Program-made: the position numbers and the translations under genes | Notes under the pieces: generated by a model | What the model saw: only the letters and a program-made list of their open reading frames with translations | Told to the model about the DNA's origin: nothing | Databases searched by the model: none | Shown here: positions 1-12,100 of the stretch, in pieces | Layout of the letters: every line of letters starts with the position of its first letter | How positions within the stretch are numbered: position 1 is the first letter of the stretch | IMG/VR virus record: IMGVR_UViG_3300023109_002988 | Location: 34,533-98,532 of that record | Strand: one strand, 5' to 3' | From: a virus | Length of the DNA stretch: 64,000 nucleotides

Positions 1-1
1 A

Positions 2-3000
2 TCAAGACAGATGGAAGTTGTATTTGGAAAAGGGTTGAGTGGAATTTTAGATGGAGCATTTGATAATTACAATTTTGTAAGTGAATTAAACTTACCTTTA
101 TCGCTTACTGGTATCGGGGTAAGCGCTTTTGAGAATTGCAACGGTCTTTATGGTAATTTAATCATACCAAATAATGTCTCTGGAATAGGTGAGGACGCAT
201 TTAGATCATGCAGTAATCTTTCTGGCAATTTAATTTTGCCTAGTAGAATAGAGAATATTGGTGATGGAGCTTTTGTAGATTGTGTTAAATTAGATGGATA
301 TATAAGAATATCAGACCTAACAGCCTCTTCTATCTCATCTTACCCTAATGTTTTTGGAGGCACTAACTTCAAAGAGTTAAGGGCAACTTCATCAGATTTA
401 ATAATAGAAAATACAGAATTTGATTCTTTCAATGCTTTTGTAGGCGCGTTGCTTTTGGAGCCATCTGTATTAGATGTAGGGCCATATGCATTTGTAGATA
501 ACTTCTCGTTTGCTGATACGTTAACAATAAGCGAGAATTCAGAAAGAATTGATGACTATGCATTTTCTGGTAATAGTTTTATTGGAGATCTTGATATAAA
601 TTCTGAATTCATAGGGTATGCTTCATTCGCAGATTGTAGTAGTTTCGACGGTAGGTTTACAATCAATACTGCGACACTAAATGAAGTAGGTGATTACGCT
701 TTTTATAACTGCTCTAATCTTAGTGGCGATTTAATAGTGGGTGAGGTTTTGAGTGGAATTGGAGAATATTCATTTTCAAACATGAGCAGTTTGGATGGAG
801 AGTTTGCTCTTTGTCAATTGCCTGAAGATTTTGATGGTCAGCTCTCCAAATACGAACCAACAATAGGTGAATCAGGGGTTCTTACATTTGAATTCGAAGA
901 GTATGTAGAGACATCATTGAAGTATTTTGGTGACTATGCATTTGCAAACAATTCGAACCTATCTGGGAACTTAGTAATACCAGATACAACTACATCTTGG
1001 GGAGAATATGCATTTTTAAACATGTCTTCCTTGGATGGATTCTTGATATTAGGAAGTGGAGTTAATAGTATACCAGAGGGAATATTTAAGAATTGCTCTG
1101 GTTTAAATTGTTATGATGGTTTATTTAAGATACCAGAAAATGTTTCATTTATAGGTGCTGAAGCTTTTTATAACTGTTCTTCTTTGGACTGCGTATTAAG
1201 GTTGAAGCCTGGGGTAACTACTTTAACGGACGCTTTCTTTGGAACTAACTTTGATAAGTTGTTAGTGCCATCAGGAACAGTTGCTATTTTGGATGGTGAT
1301 TATGACGCACTTCAAAACCTCGATATAAAATTGGGATTTGAGTCTCCAGATTCAGCATTTAGAACATTGGGAGATCTTGCTTTTGATAATTATCAGCTAA
1401 CAGGAACATTGGTTTTACCAGAGTCTACGGATTACATAGGGTCTTCTGGGTTTTTAAATTGCGACTTGCTAAGTGGATCATTTTCCGTTCCTTCTTCTGT
1501 AAAAGTTATAGGTAATAGTGCGTTTAGAAACTGTTCTGGTTTTGATGGAGAATTCTCGTTAGTTAATTTACCAAGTTCATATAATGGAGAAAGTGATTTA
1601 GATGTGGCTTTATCAGGCATAGGAGAATACGCTTTTGCAAATTGTCAAAATTGGACAGGGAACATAGTGATTCCAGATGGTGTTAATTACGGAAAGTACA
1701 GTTTCCTTAATAACAAATCTCTTGACGGGTTTTTGATTCTTAATCAAACTTTAGAAGTTATACCAGAAGGAGCCTTTAAGAACTGCGAACAAATAACTCG
1801 TTTTGAGGGTGAAACCTTCACGATACCAAGAGTTGTAACAACAATAGAAGATGAAGCTTTTTACAATTGCCAAAACTTGCTTGATAGCGATATTAAGATA
1901 GGAGCGGGACTAACAATAGGGGCAAACGCTTTCTTTGGTGAGGATTTTAACGATTTGATTGTCCCTAATTATGAGGAAGTAATAATAGACGGAGACTACG
2001 AATATTTTAAAACTTTATCTATTGGACTAAAGTTCGAAAGTGTTTCTAGTGTTTCTGGTATAGGGGATAGAACGTTTTTAGATTATAGATTGACAGGGTC
2101 TTTGAGTTTACCGCAATCATTGATAAGTATTGGATCTTCTGGATTTAAAAATTGCGACTTGCTAAGTGGATCATTTTCCGTTCCTTCTTCTGTGGAGGTT
2201 ATAGGCGACAGCGCCTTTAGAAACTGTTCTGGTTTTGATGGAGAATTCTCATTAGTTGATTTACCGTTACCTTATAATGGACAAAGTGATTTAGATGTGG
2301 CTTTGTCAGGAATAGGAGAATACGCTTTTGCGAATTGTGAAAATTGGACAGGAAATTTGGTAATTCCAGATGGAGCTACTTACGGAAAGTACAGTTTCCT
2401 TAATAACAAATCTCTTGACGGGTTTTTGATTCTTAATCAAACTTCAGAAGTTATACCAGAAGGAACCTTTAAGAACTGCGAACAAATAACTCGTTTTGAG
2501 GGTGAAACCTTCACGATACCAAGATCTGTAACAACAATAGGAGATGACGCTTTTTACAATTGCCAAAACTTGCTTGATAGCGATATTAAGATAGGAGCGG
2601 GACTAACAATAGGGGCAAACGCTTTCTTTGGTGAGGATTTCGATGATTTGATTATTCCTAATTACGAGGAAGTAATAATAGATGGAGACTACGAATATTT
2701 TAAAACTTTATCTATTGGACTAAAGTTCGAAAGTGTTTCTAGTGTTTCTGGAATAGGAGATAAGGCGTTTTTAGATTATAGATTCACAGGGTCTTTGAGT
2801 TTACCGCAATCATTGAAAAGTGTTGGATCTTCTGGATTTAAAAATTGCGATCTGTTTAGCGGTGATTTGTTTTTACTTCGAACTGAAATAATAAAAGATA
2901 ATGCTTTTGAGAATTGTTCTGGGTTTGATGGAGATTTATTTATTGGTTCGCCAACGGAAAGCATAGGAGTTAATGCTTTCACGAACTGTAGTAGTTTTAA

Positions 3001-6000
3001 AGGATCAATTGATCTACCAAACTCATGCACAACATTAGGAGAAGAAGCTTTTCTTAACTGCTCTGGATTTGATAGTGTTATAGATGTAGGTAATGGTATA
3101 GAATATTTAGAAGACAGGACTTTTAAAAATTGTCAATCTGCTTCTGGTCATTTATATTTATCGGAAAATGTTACTGGAATAGGTAATTCTGTCTTTGAGA
3201 ATTGTTTTAAGTTAAATAGAAATGGAAACCTGCTTGAAATACCACGTTCTGTAGATTACATAGGAGATAAAGCGTTCTTTAACTGTAATGATCTTCTTGT
3301 AGGAGAGCTTAGGATAAAAGGGTCTCTCGACATAGGAGTGGATGCTTTTGAGCCATTTAACTTTGGGATACTAGGCGTTCCAGATTATCAGACTTACATC
3401 AACTCGGGAGATTATTCTTATTTTAAAGATAAGACTTTTCAGCTTAGTTTTGAAAACTATAATAGTTCATACCTCGGAACAGAACATATAAGCGGAAAGG
3501 CTTTTTCTGGTTATAATCTAACTGGAACTTTAAACTTGCCAAGAAAGCTCCGAGAGATTGGCGATCACGCTTTTGTTAATTCTACTGGTTTGTCAGGTGA
3601 TCTTACTTTTTTAAGTCAATTAAGAATAATAGGAGATGGAGCTTTCCAAAATTGTTCTGGATTTGATGGAAAATTATTTATTGGTTCATCAATAGACAGC
3701 ATAGGAGTTAATGCTTTTACTAACTGTAGTAGTTTCACAGGGTCAATTGATATACCTAATTCATGCACAACATTAGGAGAAGAAGCTTTTCTTAACTGCT
3801 CTGGATTTGATGGGAATATAGATATAGGCAACGGCCTTAAATATTTAGAAGACAGGACTTTTAAAAATTGTCAATCTGCTTCTGGAGTCTTGGATCTTCC
3901 ACTTAATATCTCTGGTATAGGAAATTCTGTATTCGAGAAATGTTACAAATTAAAAAGCAAAATTACAGACATCTTAGAAATACCACGTTATGTAGATTAT
4001 ATAGGAGACGAAGCCTTTTATCAATGCTTTAGTCTTCTTCAAGGAACACTGAGGATAAGAGGTGGTGTTGACATAGGGATAAATTCTTTTGAGCCATTTG
4101 GTTTTGAAAATTTGAGCGTTCCTGATTATCAGGTTTCTATAGATTCTGGAGATTACTTATATTTTAAAGATAAAGCTTTTCAGCTTACTTTTGAAAATAG
4201 TAATTCTTTAGCATGCAAAACAAGAGACATATATGAAAAAGCTTTTTCTGGATATAACTTATTTGGAACATTAAATTTACCTATAGGACTTAAGGAGGTT
4301 GGTGATTATGCCTTTATTAATTCTACTGGTTTGACAGGTGATCTTTATCTTAATAAATATTTAGAAACAGTGGGGGAAAGAGCTTTTGAAAACTGTTCTG
4401 GCTTTGATGGAGAATTCTCCTTAGCTCCTCTACCATATTGGTTTGAAGGAAGTCCAAATTTTGGTAATACTGTCCAGTTAGAAACCATAGGCGACTACGC
4501 TTTTGCTAACTGCGAGAACTGGTCTGGTAATTTAGTTATTCCAAATGGAGTATCTTATGGTGAATATTGTTTCTTGAATAATAGCTCCCTGAATGGTTTC
4601 TTGATATTAAATGAAACACTTAATAGGATACCAGAAGGAGCATTCAAAGACTGTTCTAAACTCACATGCTATAATGGAGTATTTAAAATACCAGAAGTTG
4701 TAAGTTTAATCGAAAGATACGCTTTCCAAAATTGTTCTGGTCTTGATTGTGACCTTCAAATAGGACCAGACGCCAGCATAGGAACACAAGCATTTGAAGG
4801 TACTGATTTCAAGGGCTTAGTTATACCTTCTTTTCTACAGGAGGTTCAATATCAAGATTATGATTATTTCAAACAAGATATAATAACTCTTAAATTTGAA
4901 AATTATAATTCACTATCTAATACTAGAAATATCGGAAGTGGAGCATTTGCTGATTATAATTTTAGTGGCGAATTAAATCTACCTATTTCATTAACAGGTA
5001 TAGGTGATAATGCTTTTAATCAAAACGATTTACTTGAGGGTCCATTGAGTATACCATCTAACGTAAGGGAAATAGGATCTGGAGCTTTTGAAAATTGTAG
5101 TGGTTTTTATGGTGATTTCTCATTCCCTAAAACTGTAATAAGCATAGGGGCAAAAGCTTTTAAGAATTGCGAAAATTTAGTTGGTACGCCTGAATTTTTT
5201 ATAACTACTGAAACTATAGGAGATGAAGCATTTGCTAATTGCCTTAGTTTAAATGGAACAATGGAACTACCACCAAATATTACAAGTATTGGTAGTGGAG
5301 CTTTTCTTAATGCTATAGGCATAGATGGGGTTACAATAATTTCATTGCCAAGCGACGTATTTAAGGGTGAGAATGCTTTTTCTGGAGTTGGGGGTGTTCT
5401 AGAATTGTCTCCGTTAGTATATCAGGATTACTTGCAAAATAGTGATTTGATAAATGGGGACTATTATTTCCAGGGAATAAAGATAACTGGACAGATAACT
5501 GACGACACTGTGTTTTACATAAGTGTCGATTCGAACGAAAATAATAAGTACCAAGATCCTTTTGATGGTACATTGACATCACAAAACTTTCAATCTTACG
5601 CTATTCCAAACAACTGGAAAGAAGGGATACCAAATGACCCAAAATATGGTGGACTAGATTCACGAAATCAAAATTGTTGGTTAGAAATAGGTGGTTTATG
5701 CGACAGTGTTACAACAGGAGCATTTAAAAATAGAAAATTCTTAAGAGGCGATGTCTTTTTCCCAAGTTCTGTAGACAGTATTGATGATGAGGCTTTCTTA
5801 AACTGCGAAAGGTTAGAAGGATTAACATTTGCTTCTTACGGATTGAGAGATATTGAAAATGATGCTTTTTATAATTGTAAACAAGTCACTAGCGATATAA
5901 ATCTGCCAGAAACAATAGAAAATATAAAACCAGATGCTTTTAAGTATATGTATAGAGCTGGAAACCTAATCTTGAATGGAACTTCATTAACTGGAATTAG

Positions 6001-9000
6001 CGGTGGAACTTTTCATAGTTTCGGAGATGCAGCTTTAAATAAAACATTTAAACTAAATGAGGGTCTGTTAAATATCGAAGCCCTTGGTTTTTATCAGGCT
6101 GGAGGGATAGGTGCTTCTTTAGAATTGCCAAGTACATTAGAGACCATTGGTTACCAAGCTTTTTACTCTTTCGGTGGGGCTACTAATACCCTTAATGCCC
6201 GTGGTGAATTAAAAGGTATTAATCAATCTTCATCTTTGTCGAATATAGAAAATAGAGCATTTGAAGAATCAAACGTTACTGGTCATATAGTATTTCCAAC
6301 GTCATTGCCACATATAAAATATAGGGCTTTTTACGGCTCGAAGATAACTAGCGTATCTGGATTTGATCATATGGATTATATAGGTGAAAGCGCATTCGCT
6401 AGAGATACTAGAAACGCAACAAATCTTAGAATGGATAATTTAGTTATACCAGAAAAACCTTATTTGTCTAGGAGATGCTTTTCTAGCCATCAATATGTAA
6501 AATATATTACTCTTGAAGGACAAAGAGACGATTCAGATATAGACTGGCGAGGCCAACAATTCCATGGATACAACAATGGTTACCTGTTCAGTGATCTGAC
6601 AGGTTTTAACGCAAGTGGAACTAATTATTTTGCACATAGTATGTTCGGTTCTAACCACAACGTTATGATTGAAGATAATTTCTCACCGAATTTGAGCGGT
6701 ATTGACCAGAACGCTTTTTATTTTTGCAGTTATCGTGGTTTTTATAACGGCACTTCTCCATCTAGACCACCTTCAATAATTAATTTGCCTAGCGGTGTTG
6801 TGTCAATTGACAATGGTGCTTTTCAAAATAATAAATGGACTAATCAATTAAATTTTTCAGGAGCTGAATCTGGATTGATTATAGGTGATAATGCTTTTGA
6901 AAATTGTGGAACCGTTTGGCAATATGCCGCGTATAGTACATTTCGGGAATACGGCCCAAGAAATTATAATAATATTTATTGGGGTCACGATGAGATAGAC
7001 ATAACTGGAGAATTTATTATTCCTAGCGGATTAAACTATTTGGGTAAAAGCGCTTTCAGAGGGATAAGAGGTAGAAATTTAGATATTATTTTTAGCGATG
7101 ACTTTACTGGGAGTAGAACCGACCTGCAAATTATAAATGCTTATGATAATAATTATAGAGACAGAAACACGCTAGGGACAAAAGATTATTGTTTTTACGG
7201 TAGTCAGTTGAGAAAATTAAAATTATCTCAATCTATGGAAACTATTGATAATTACATGTTTTCATTTTTTACTATAATGGATCATAACAATTTTGATTCT
7301 CCGTTAGGAGTTAAGGAATTTGGAATAGAGTCTTTCATACGTTTTAATTGTGAGTCAGGGGATGGTAAGTTTACCTTTGAGTTCGGATCTGGATTGAACC
7401 GTTTAGGGAAAAAATCTTTTGCTACCTATGGTTTGCCAGAAGATCCCGTTTTTCAAGGAAAAGTAGTACCAAATCATACTTACTCTGGAGAATATATAGA
7501 GCACAGATGTATAGAGGCGTTTGATTTCTCTAGAGTAAGTGGAGCTGTCGATTTTGAAGAAGCATGTTTTAGCAGAACATGGGCTGAAGGAACTATGACA
7601 TTGCCAGAAGTTAATAGTCTTGGTCAAGGTGTATTTTTCGGAGCAAGTAGACTTGAGTCTGTTGTGTTCCAAAGCTCACCAAACTTAACAACCTTGGCTG
7701 ATTCAACATTTTCAAATTTAGCTAAATTAACTGGAGTAATCTTTAATAATGAACTTACATCGATAGGTAGTAATGTTTTCGAAAGTTGCCCATCTTTAAT
7801 TGACTTTGATATTTCTAATACAGATATAGTAAGTCTAGGTAGCGAAATGTTTAAAGATGCCTTTAATTTAACTAATGTTAATCTATATAATGGAAAGCTT
7901 ACAACATTGGGAAATAGAGTCTTTGAAAATTGTACTAGTATCGACGATCTCTATATACCAAATTCAGTAACAACGGTTGGTAGTAATTTATTTTTAAATG
8001 CAAACATAAATATATTAGACTACGATGTTAATACTAGCGTTTTAGATCCATTCTTGTTTAACGGGGCTACTATAGGCGATTTATCCTTACCCCAAACGAC
8101 CATAGTAGTTAAAGAAGGTGTATTCCAAAATGCAATATTTGGACCAGATCCTTTTGATGGATTGCCTAATGGAGTGGTTACCTTTGAAGATAGTGTGTTT
8201 AAGCAAACACCTTTAAGTGGTATATTTATTCCTTCATCACTTAGCGGTTTAGCGAACACTACATTCAAAGACTCACCCAACCTTACTGGTTTAGACTTTT
8301 CTTCGTGTAGTTCACTTACTGGAATTGGAAATGAAAACTTCATGAATTGTGATTCTATCACAGGTATTGTTTTACCTAATTCTTTACAGATTATTGGGGA
8401 TGGCAACTTTAAGAATCTTGATTTAATAGAAGAAATAGTTTTCCCAACATCTTTAGAATACATCGGAGATGAAAACTTTAAAAATTGTTCTGGCTTGTCT
8501 ATTGTTGATTTGTCTAATACAAATTTAATAGAAATGGGGAACAGAAACTTTATAGAAGATACAAATTTAAAAACTATACTTGATCTTAATTTACCAGATA
8601 GTTTGCAAGTGATTGGTGATGAAAACTTCAAAGAAATTAATCTTAACAGTTTAAAGCTTCCTACTGGATTGAGGGTTCTTGGGGATTCTAATTTTTACGA
8701 TTGCGAATCTTCGGATCAAACGATTTGGGGAGAAGGAGATCCTCCTGTGTTTAGTCTGCCAAGCGGGATTGAAAGTATAGGTAATTCAAATTGGGAGAGA
8801 TCAGACGCAATACAAAGACTTAGGATAGATGAAGGTTTTTCTGGTTCGATAGGAAATTTAAACTGGAATTTATGTAATCAAATAAGTCAGCTTCTTATAA
8901 AAACAACAGATTCTAATTTTTCAATAGGCGATAAAAATTTCACAGACTTAAATTTATTGGGTGTAATTCAAATTGATTGCCCAGCATCTTGTTGGCAAGG

Positions 9001-9139
9001 AACAGGTAATTTCGACAAATCTAAAACAGATATGGTAATTTATGTTAATTCAACTTATGCGGCTGGTTATAATGCAACCTGGAGTGGAGATCAAGCAGTG
9101 CCAAATGGAGCTACAATAATAACTTACGACCCTCAATAA
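2..9139 (+). CDS. Giant BspA-like leucine-rich-repeat protein (5' end cut by window)
   Basis: The frame is open to the left edge, and the first methionine (base 11) lies inside an LRR unit, so the true start is upstream and the protein exceeds 3042 residues. Almost the whole length is LRR_5/BspA-type repeats of about 23 residues, with the pattern IG..AF.NCS.L.G.L.LP. The family forms solenoids that bind surfaces or proteins. Residues 1-1750 are very regular and hold near-identical internal duplications. Residues 1800-2450 are less regular and rich in aromatic residues. In residues 2750-3000 the usual AF becomes NF or NW. The end (…VYVNSTYAAGYNATWSG…) is the usual BspA-LRR cap. It ends two bases before the tail-tube-LRR gene, so the two are probably co-transcribed and both virion proteins. 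No signal peptide can be judged because the N-terminus is missing. Adhesin or tail-fibre function is inferred. Confidence 0.85.
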   Translation, partial: SRQMEVVFGKGLSGILDGAFDNYNFVSELNLPLSLTGIGVSAFENCNGLYGNLIIPNNVSGIGEDAFRSCSNLSGNLILPSRIENIGDGAFVDCVKLDGYIRISDLTASSISSYPNVFGGTNFKELRATSSDLIIENTEFDSFNAFVGALLLEPSVLDVGPYAFVDNFSFADTLTISENSERIDDYAFSGNSFIGDLDINSEFIGYASFADCSSFDGRFTINTATLNEVGDYAFYNCSNLSGDLIVGEVLSGIGEYSFSNMSSLDGEFALCQLPEDFDGQLSKYEPTIGESGVLTFEFEEYVETSLKYFGDYAFANNSNLSGNLVIPDTTTSWGEYAFLNMSSLDGFLILGSGVNSIPEGIFKNCSGLNCYDGLFKIPENVSFIGAEAFYNCSSLDCVLRLKPGVTTLTDAFFGTNFDKLLVPSGTVAILDGDYDALQNLDIKLGFESPDSAFRTLGDLAFDNYQLTGTLVLPESTDYIGSSGFLNCDLLSGSFSVPSSVKVIGNSAFRNCSGFDGEFSLVNLPSSYNGESDLDVALSGIGEYAFANCQNWTGNIVIPDGVNYGKYSFLNNKSLDGFLILNQTLEVIPEGAFKNCEQITRFEGETFTIPRVVTTIEDEAFYNCQNLLDSDIKIGAGLTIGANAFFGEDFNDLIVPNYEEVIIDGDYEYFKTLSIGLKFESVSSVSGIGDRTFLDYRLTGSLSLPQSLISIGSSGFKNCDLLSGSFSVPSSVEVIGDSAFRNCSGFDGEFSLVDLPLPYNGQSDLDVALSGIGEYAFANCENWTGNLVIPDGATYGKYSFLNNKSLDGFLILNQTSEVIPEGTFKNCEQITRFEGETFTIPRSVTTIGDDAFYNCQNLLDSDIKIGAGLTIGANAFFGEDFDDLIIPNYEEVIIDGDYEYFKTLSIGLKFESVSSVSGIGDKAFLDYRFTGSLSLPQSLKSVGSSGFKNCDLFSGDLFLLRTEIIKDNAFENCSGFDGDLFIGSPTESIGVNAFTNCSSFKGSIDLPNSCTTLGEEAFLNCSGFDSVIDVGNGIEYLEDRTFKNCQSASGHLYLSENVTGIGNSVFENCFKLNRNGNLLEIPRSVDYIGDKAFFNCNDLLVGELRIKGSLDIGVDAFEPFNFGILGVPDYQTYINSGDYSYFKDKTFQLSFENYNSSYLGTEHISGKAFSGYNLTGTLNLPRKLREIGDHAFVNSTGLSGDLTFLSQLRIIGDGAFQNCSGFDGKLFIGSSIDSIGVNAFTNCSSFTGSIDIPNSCTTLGEEAFLNCSGFDGNIDIGNGLKYLEDRTFKNCQSASGVLDLPLNISGIGNSVFEKCYKLKSKITDILEIPRYVDYIGDEAFYQCFSLLQGTLRIRGGVDIGINSFEPFGFENLSVPDYQVSIDSGDYLYFKDKAFQLTFENSNSLACKTRDIYEKAFSGYNLFGTLNLPIGLKEVGDYAFINSTGLTGDLYLNKYLETVGERAFENCSGFDGEFSLAPLPYWFEGSPNFGNTVQLETIGDYAFANCENWSGNLVIPNGVSYGEYCFLNNSSLNGFLILNETLNRIPEGAFKDCSKLTCYNGVFKIPEVVSLIERYAFQNCSGLDCDLQIGPDASIGTQAFEGTDFKGLVIPSFLQEVQYQDYDYFKQDIITLKFENYNSLSNTRNIGSGAFADYNFSGELNLPISLTGIGDNAFNQNDLLEGPLSIPSNVREIGSGAFENCSGFYGDFSFPKTVISIGAKAFKNCENLVGTPEFFITTETIGDEAFANCLSLNGTMELPPNITSIGSGAFLNAIGIDGVTIISLPSDVFKGENAFSGVGGVLELSPLVYQDYLQNSDLINGDYYFQGIKITGQITDDTVFYISVDSNENNKYQDPFDGTLTSQNFQSYAIPNNWKEGIPNDPKYGGLDSRNQNCWLEIGGLCDSVTTGAFKNRKFLRGDVFFPSSVDSIDDEAFLNCERLEGLTFASYGLRDIENDAFYNCKQVTSDINLPETIENIKPDAFKYMYRAGNLILNGTSLTGISGGTFHSFGDAALNKTFKLNEGLLNIEALGFYQAGGIGASLELPSTLETIGYQAFYSFGGATNTLNARGELKGINQSSSLSNIENRAFEESNVTGHIVFPTSLPHIKYRAFYGSKITSVSGFDHMDYIGESAFARDTRNATNLRMDNLVIPEKPYLSRRCFSSHQYVKYITLEGQRDDSDIDWRGQQFHGYNNGYLFSDLTGFNASGTNYFAHSMFGSNHNVMIEDNFSPNLSGIDQNAFYFCSYRGFYNGTSPSRPPSIINLPSGVVSIDNGAFQNNKWTNQLNFSGAESGLIIGDNAFENCGTVWQYAAYSTFREYGPRNYNNIYWGHDEIDITGEFIIPSGLNYLGKSAFRGIRGRNLDIIFSDDFTGSRTDLQIINAYDNNYRDRNTLGTKDYCFYGSQLRKLKLSQSMETIDNYMFSFFTIMDHNNFDSPLGVKEFGIESFIRFNCESGDGKFTFEFGSGLNRLGKKSFATYGLPEDPVFQGKVVPNHTYSGEYIEHRCIEAFDFSRVSGAVDFEEACFSRTWAEGTMTLPEVNSLGQGVFFGASRLESVVFQSSPNLTTLADSTFSNLAKLTGVIFNNELTSIGSNVFESCPSLIDFDISNTDIVSLGSEMFKDAFNLTNVNLYNGKLTTLGNRVFENCTSIDDLYIPNSVTTVGSNLFLNANINILDYDVNTSVLDPFLFNGATIGDLSLPQTTIVVKEGVFQNAIFGPDPFDGLPNGVVTFEDSVFKQTPLSGIFIPSSLSGLANTTFKDSPNLTGLDFSSCSSLTGIGNENFMNCDSITGIVLPNSLQIIGDGNFKNLDLIEEIVFPTSLEYIGDENFKNCSGLSIVDLSNTNLIEMGNRNFIEDTNLKTILDLNLPDSLQVIGDENFKEINLNSLKLPTGLRVLGDSNFYDCESSDQTIWGEGDPPVFSLPSGIESIGNSNWERSDAIQRLRIDEGFSGSIGNLNWNLCNQISQLLIKTTDSNFSIGDKNFTDLNLLGVIQIDCPASCWQGTGNFDKSKTDMVIYVNSTYAAGYNATWSGDQAVPNGATIITYDPQ
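1439..2824 (+). repeat. Two tandem ~693-bp coding repeats inside the giant LRR gene
   Basis: Long near-identical blocks recur at a spacing of exactly 693 bases (231 codons). For example, one block beginning GCGACTTGCTAAGTGGATC is found at 1461 and 2154, and the flanking GGATCTTCTGGATTT is found at 2132 and 2825. The unit length keeps the frame. The high nucleotide identity, including silent positions, suggests recent duplication or ongoing recombination rather than old divergence. Confidence 0.85.
2961..4300 (+). repeat. Second tandem duplication (~738-bp unit) inside the giant LRR gene
   Basis: A block starting GCATAGGAGTTAATGCTTT is present at 2961 and again at 3699, 738 bases (246 codons) apart. 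A following block starting TTAGGAGAAGAAGCTTTTC repeats at the same distance. Identity decays towards about 4300. This is a separate duplication from the 693-bp one just upstream, with a different unit length. Confidence 0.75.
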
Positions 9140-9141
9140 CA

Positions 9142-12100
9142 ATGCCAAGAAACAGAACTATATATCAATCTGAATCAGTTTTCGTTAGTAACAACTTAGA
9201 TTCTACTGACGTTTGGGAACACGCTGAAGTAGCAAGAATACAAGAAGCTAGTTATGGTTTTTCCATGAATAAAACAGATGTCAATCAGTATGGAAAAAGC
9301 AGTAGAATAGATCATATAAATTTAGAACTGCCTACTGTTAATTTTGACATGTCTTACTTATTGGGTAATGGTTACAATGAGTCCGTTTTAGGTTTTGATA
9401 TTAAAGAAGGTTATCAATTTGCAAAATATCATTTAGAAAATAATAGTGGCAAAAATTTCTACGTATTAATTTCTGAAGAAGGTCTTGATTCAAAATCTTT
9501 AGAAGTCGGAGATCCTTATACTTTAATAGGTATAGGTAATGCTTTTTTGACAAACTATTCTGTAGATATGTCTGTAGGTTCTTTGGCTAAAGTTAACCTG
9601 CAATACGAATGCTCAAATATAAATTCAATTCACGGTGTTGTAGAAGGTGAAGGCTTTTGGCTTACGCAGCTAAGTGGGGATAGTGCATCTATAAATATAG
9701 ACAAAGGAATACCTTACGATAAGAAAATAAAAATTACTGCACCTAAAGGTGATATAGAAAATATACCTACTGCATTAAGACCTGGCGACATAACAATAAA
9801 TTTTGAAGGTTTTGATTCTGAAAATTTATCGACCATTAGTGGTAATGGTTCTTTCCATTTACAAAGCGCCAACTTATCTATTCCATTGTCTAGATCTGAA
9901 CTAAAAAGATTAGGTTCGAAAGGCTCGTATGCAAGAGTTCTTGATTATCCTATAAAGGCTACTTTAAGTGTAAACTCTATAGTTAGCAATATTGAGGTTG
10001 TAGATCTTGCTGAATCTGTAAGAGGTTGTATAAACAACTCTTTGAATAATGATATATCTATATTGGCTAAGGATTGCAATAAAGAAAATGCTATTATATG
10101 GAGGCTCAAAAATCCTGATTTGTTATCAGAAAATTTCTCTTCTAATATTGGGCCAAACAAATCTGTTGATCTTACTTTTGAGGTTGAAATAGGCAATCCA
10201 GATGATAACTCCATAGGAATACTTTGCAGTGGAGCTTCAGATAGAGATAATGAAGAAAGAGAAGACGACAACGATTACTATCCAACCAGAGTCTACGGCT
10301 ATGATTATACTGGATCCGCTGCTGCTCTCGAGGAGGGAGTCTTTACTGGCGAAAGCAACATACTTTTAGACTGGCAAACTGGTGATGTAATTGAAGAATG
10401 GAAGTATAATCGATTGTTCACCCCATGGCGAGTCCCTAAATGGGGAAATTTAGATTTCATAAAAAGAATTGCTCCTGGAGGGTCTACTGAATATATTGGT
10501 GATGACGCTTTTCGAAACATAAAGGCAACAGGAGAATTGTATTTAACAAAGAATCTTACTGGTATTGGAACGAGCGTTTTTGAAAACACAAATATTGATT
10601 ATCTTGTGGTTGGAGACGGACTTCCAAAACTTCCGAGTAGATCTTTTTATGACTGCGATCAATTAAAAACAGTGAAAACGGCAGATTCTATAACAGAAAT
10701 AGGAGATTCTTGTTTTGCATACAGCAACAAATTAAATGAGTTTTACTTTAGTAAAGGATTAAGCGGAATTGGGGTTGGAGCTTTTCATACTTGTTCTTCT
10801 TTGCTAAAAGCTGATCTTTCTGGGTGTAATTATTTGCAAAGTATAAACGATAATACTTTCAACTCATGTACCTCTTTAGAAGAGGTGAGCTTATCGGATT
10901 CTATATTAACATTAGGAGATGATAGTTTTAAAAGTTGCACTTCATTAACTAATTTTAAATGGAGTTCAGGATTGGAGAGTGTGGGCGATAGATCTTTTAA
11001 TGGATGCACAAGCTTGCTAGATCCTGTTTTTTATGATACTTTAGAAACAATCGGGGACGAAGCTTTTTCAACTTGTTATTCTTTTGATTCTGTTACTATA
11101 CCAGGAACAGTAACATATTTTGGCGAATACGCATTTAAAACATGTGGAGTGAAAAGTTTAGTATTAAACGAAGGCTTATCTGAAATCTCATATCAAGCTT
11201 TTTATAATTGTGCATCTTTAAAAAGTATAAGCTTTCCCGAAACTTTATTATATATAAATCCATATTGTTTTATTTATAACTATAGGTTACAAAACCTTAA
11301 TATACCAGACAATGTTTCTGGAATAGGGAATCACGCATTCTATACTTGTTACTCGGCAGCTACTTCTCAGGAGTGTTTAGACGTTGTAAATTTTGGCAGC
11401 GGACTTAAGTTTATTGGGGAACAAGCTTTTTATGGCAACCAATCACTAAGATCAGCCGATTTGCCAGAAAACATAGAATCAATAGGATATAACGCTTTTT
11501 TCAACTGTGGTTTAAGCGGGTTTGTTAACCTTCCCGATTCTTTGAATTCAATAGGAATCAACGCTTTTGATAGTAATAATTATATTGAAAGCATCAATAT
11601 AGGTGCTGGATTAACAACTCTTTCCAATAACTGTTTTGAAGAATGCACAAGCCTTTCAGGTGTATTTATACCAGATTGGTTCGAAAGTCTTAATGACGGC
11701 GTATTTTTACGTTGCTATGATATAACTACAATAAGCCTGGGTAATGGTATAGAATATATAAATGACTATGCATTTGGTGACTGTAGGTCACTGACAGGTA
11801 TAGATATTCCTTCTCAAATTACTGGTATTGGAAATAGCGCTTTTCAAACTGGGCTAAATATAACTAACGTTGGTTTCGTAGAAGGTTTGGAGTATATTGG
11901 TAACAGTGCTTTTGCAAATTGTTATTCTTTGACTGGAGTTTCATTCCCAAACACTTTGAGTGGCATTGGTTCAAGTTCGTTTTCTGCTTGTTCTGATTTA
12001 AGTGGTCAAATAATTTATACTCCGAACCTACAATCCGTGGGTGCTAGCGCTTTTCTTGGCACAGATATATATGATGTAGTATTTAATAATCATCCATCCT

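Noticed and set aside
8020-8631. 203-codon open frame antisense to the giant LRR gene
   Set aside because: It is a by-product of the repeated LRR codon pattern. The composition is unnatural, it has no start signal, and similar shadows lie opposite other LRR stretches.
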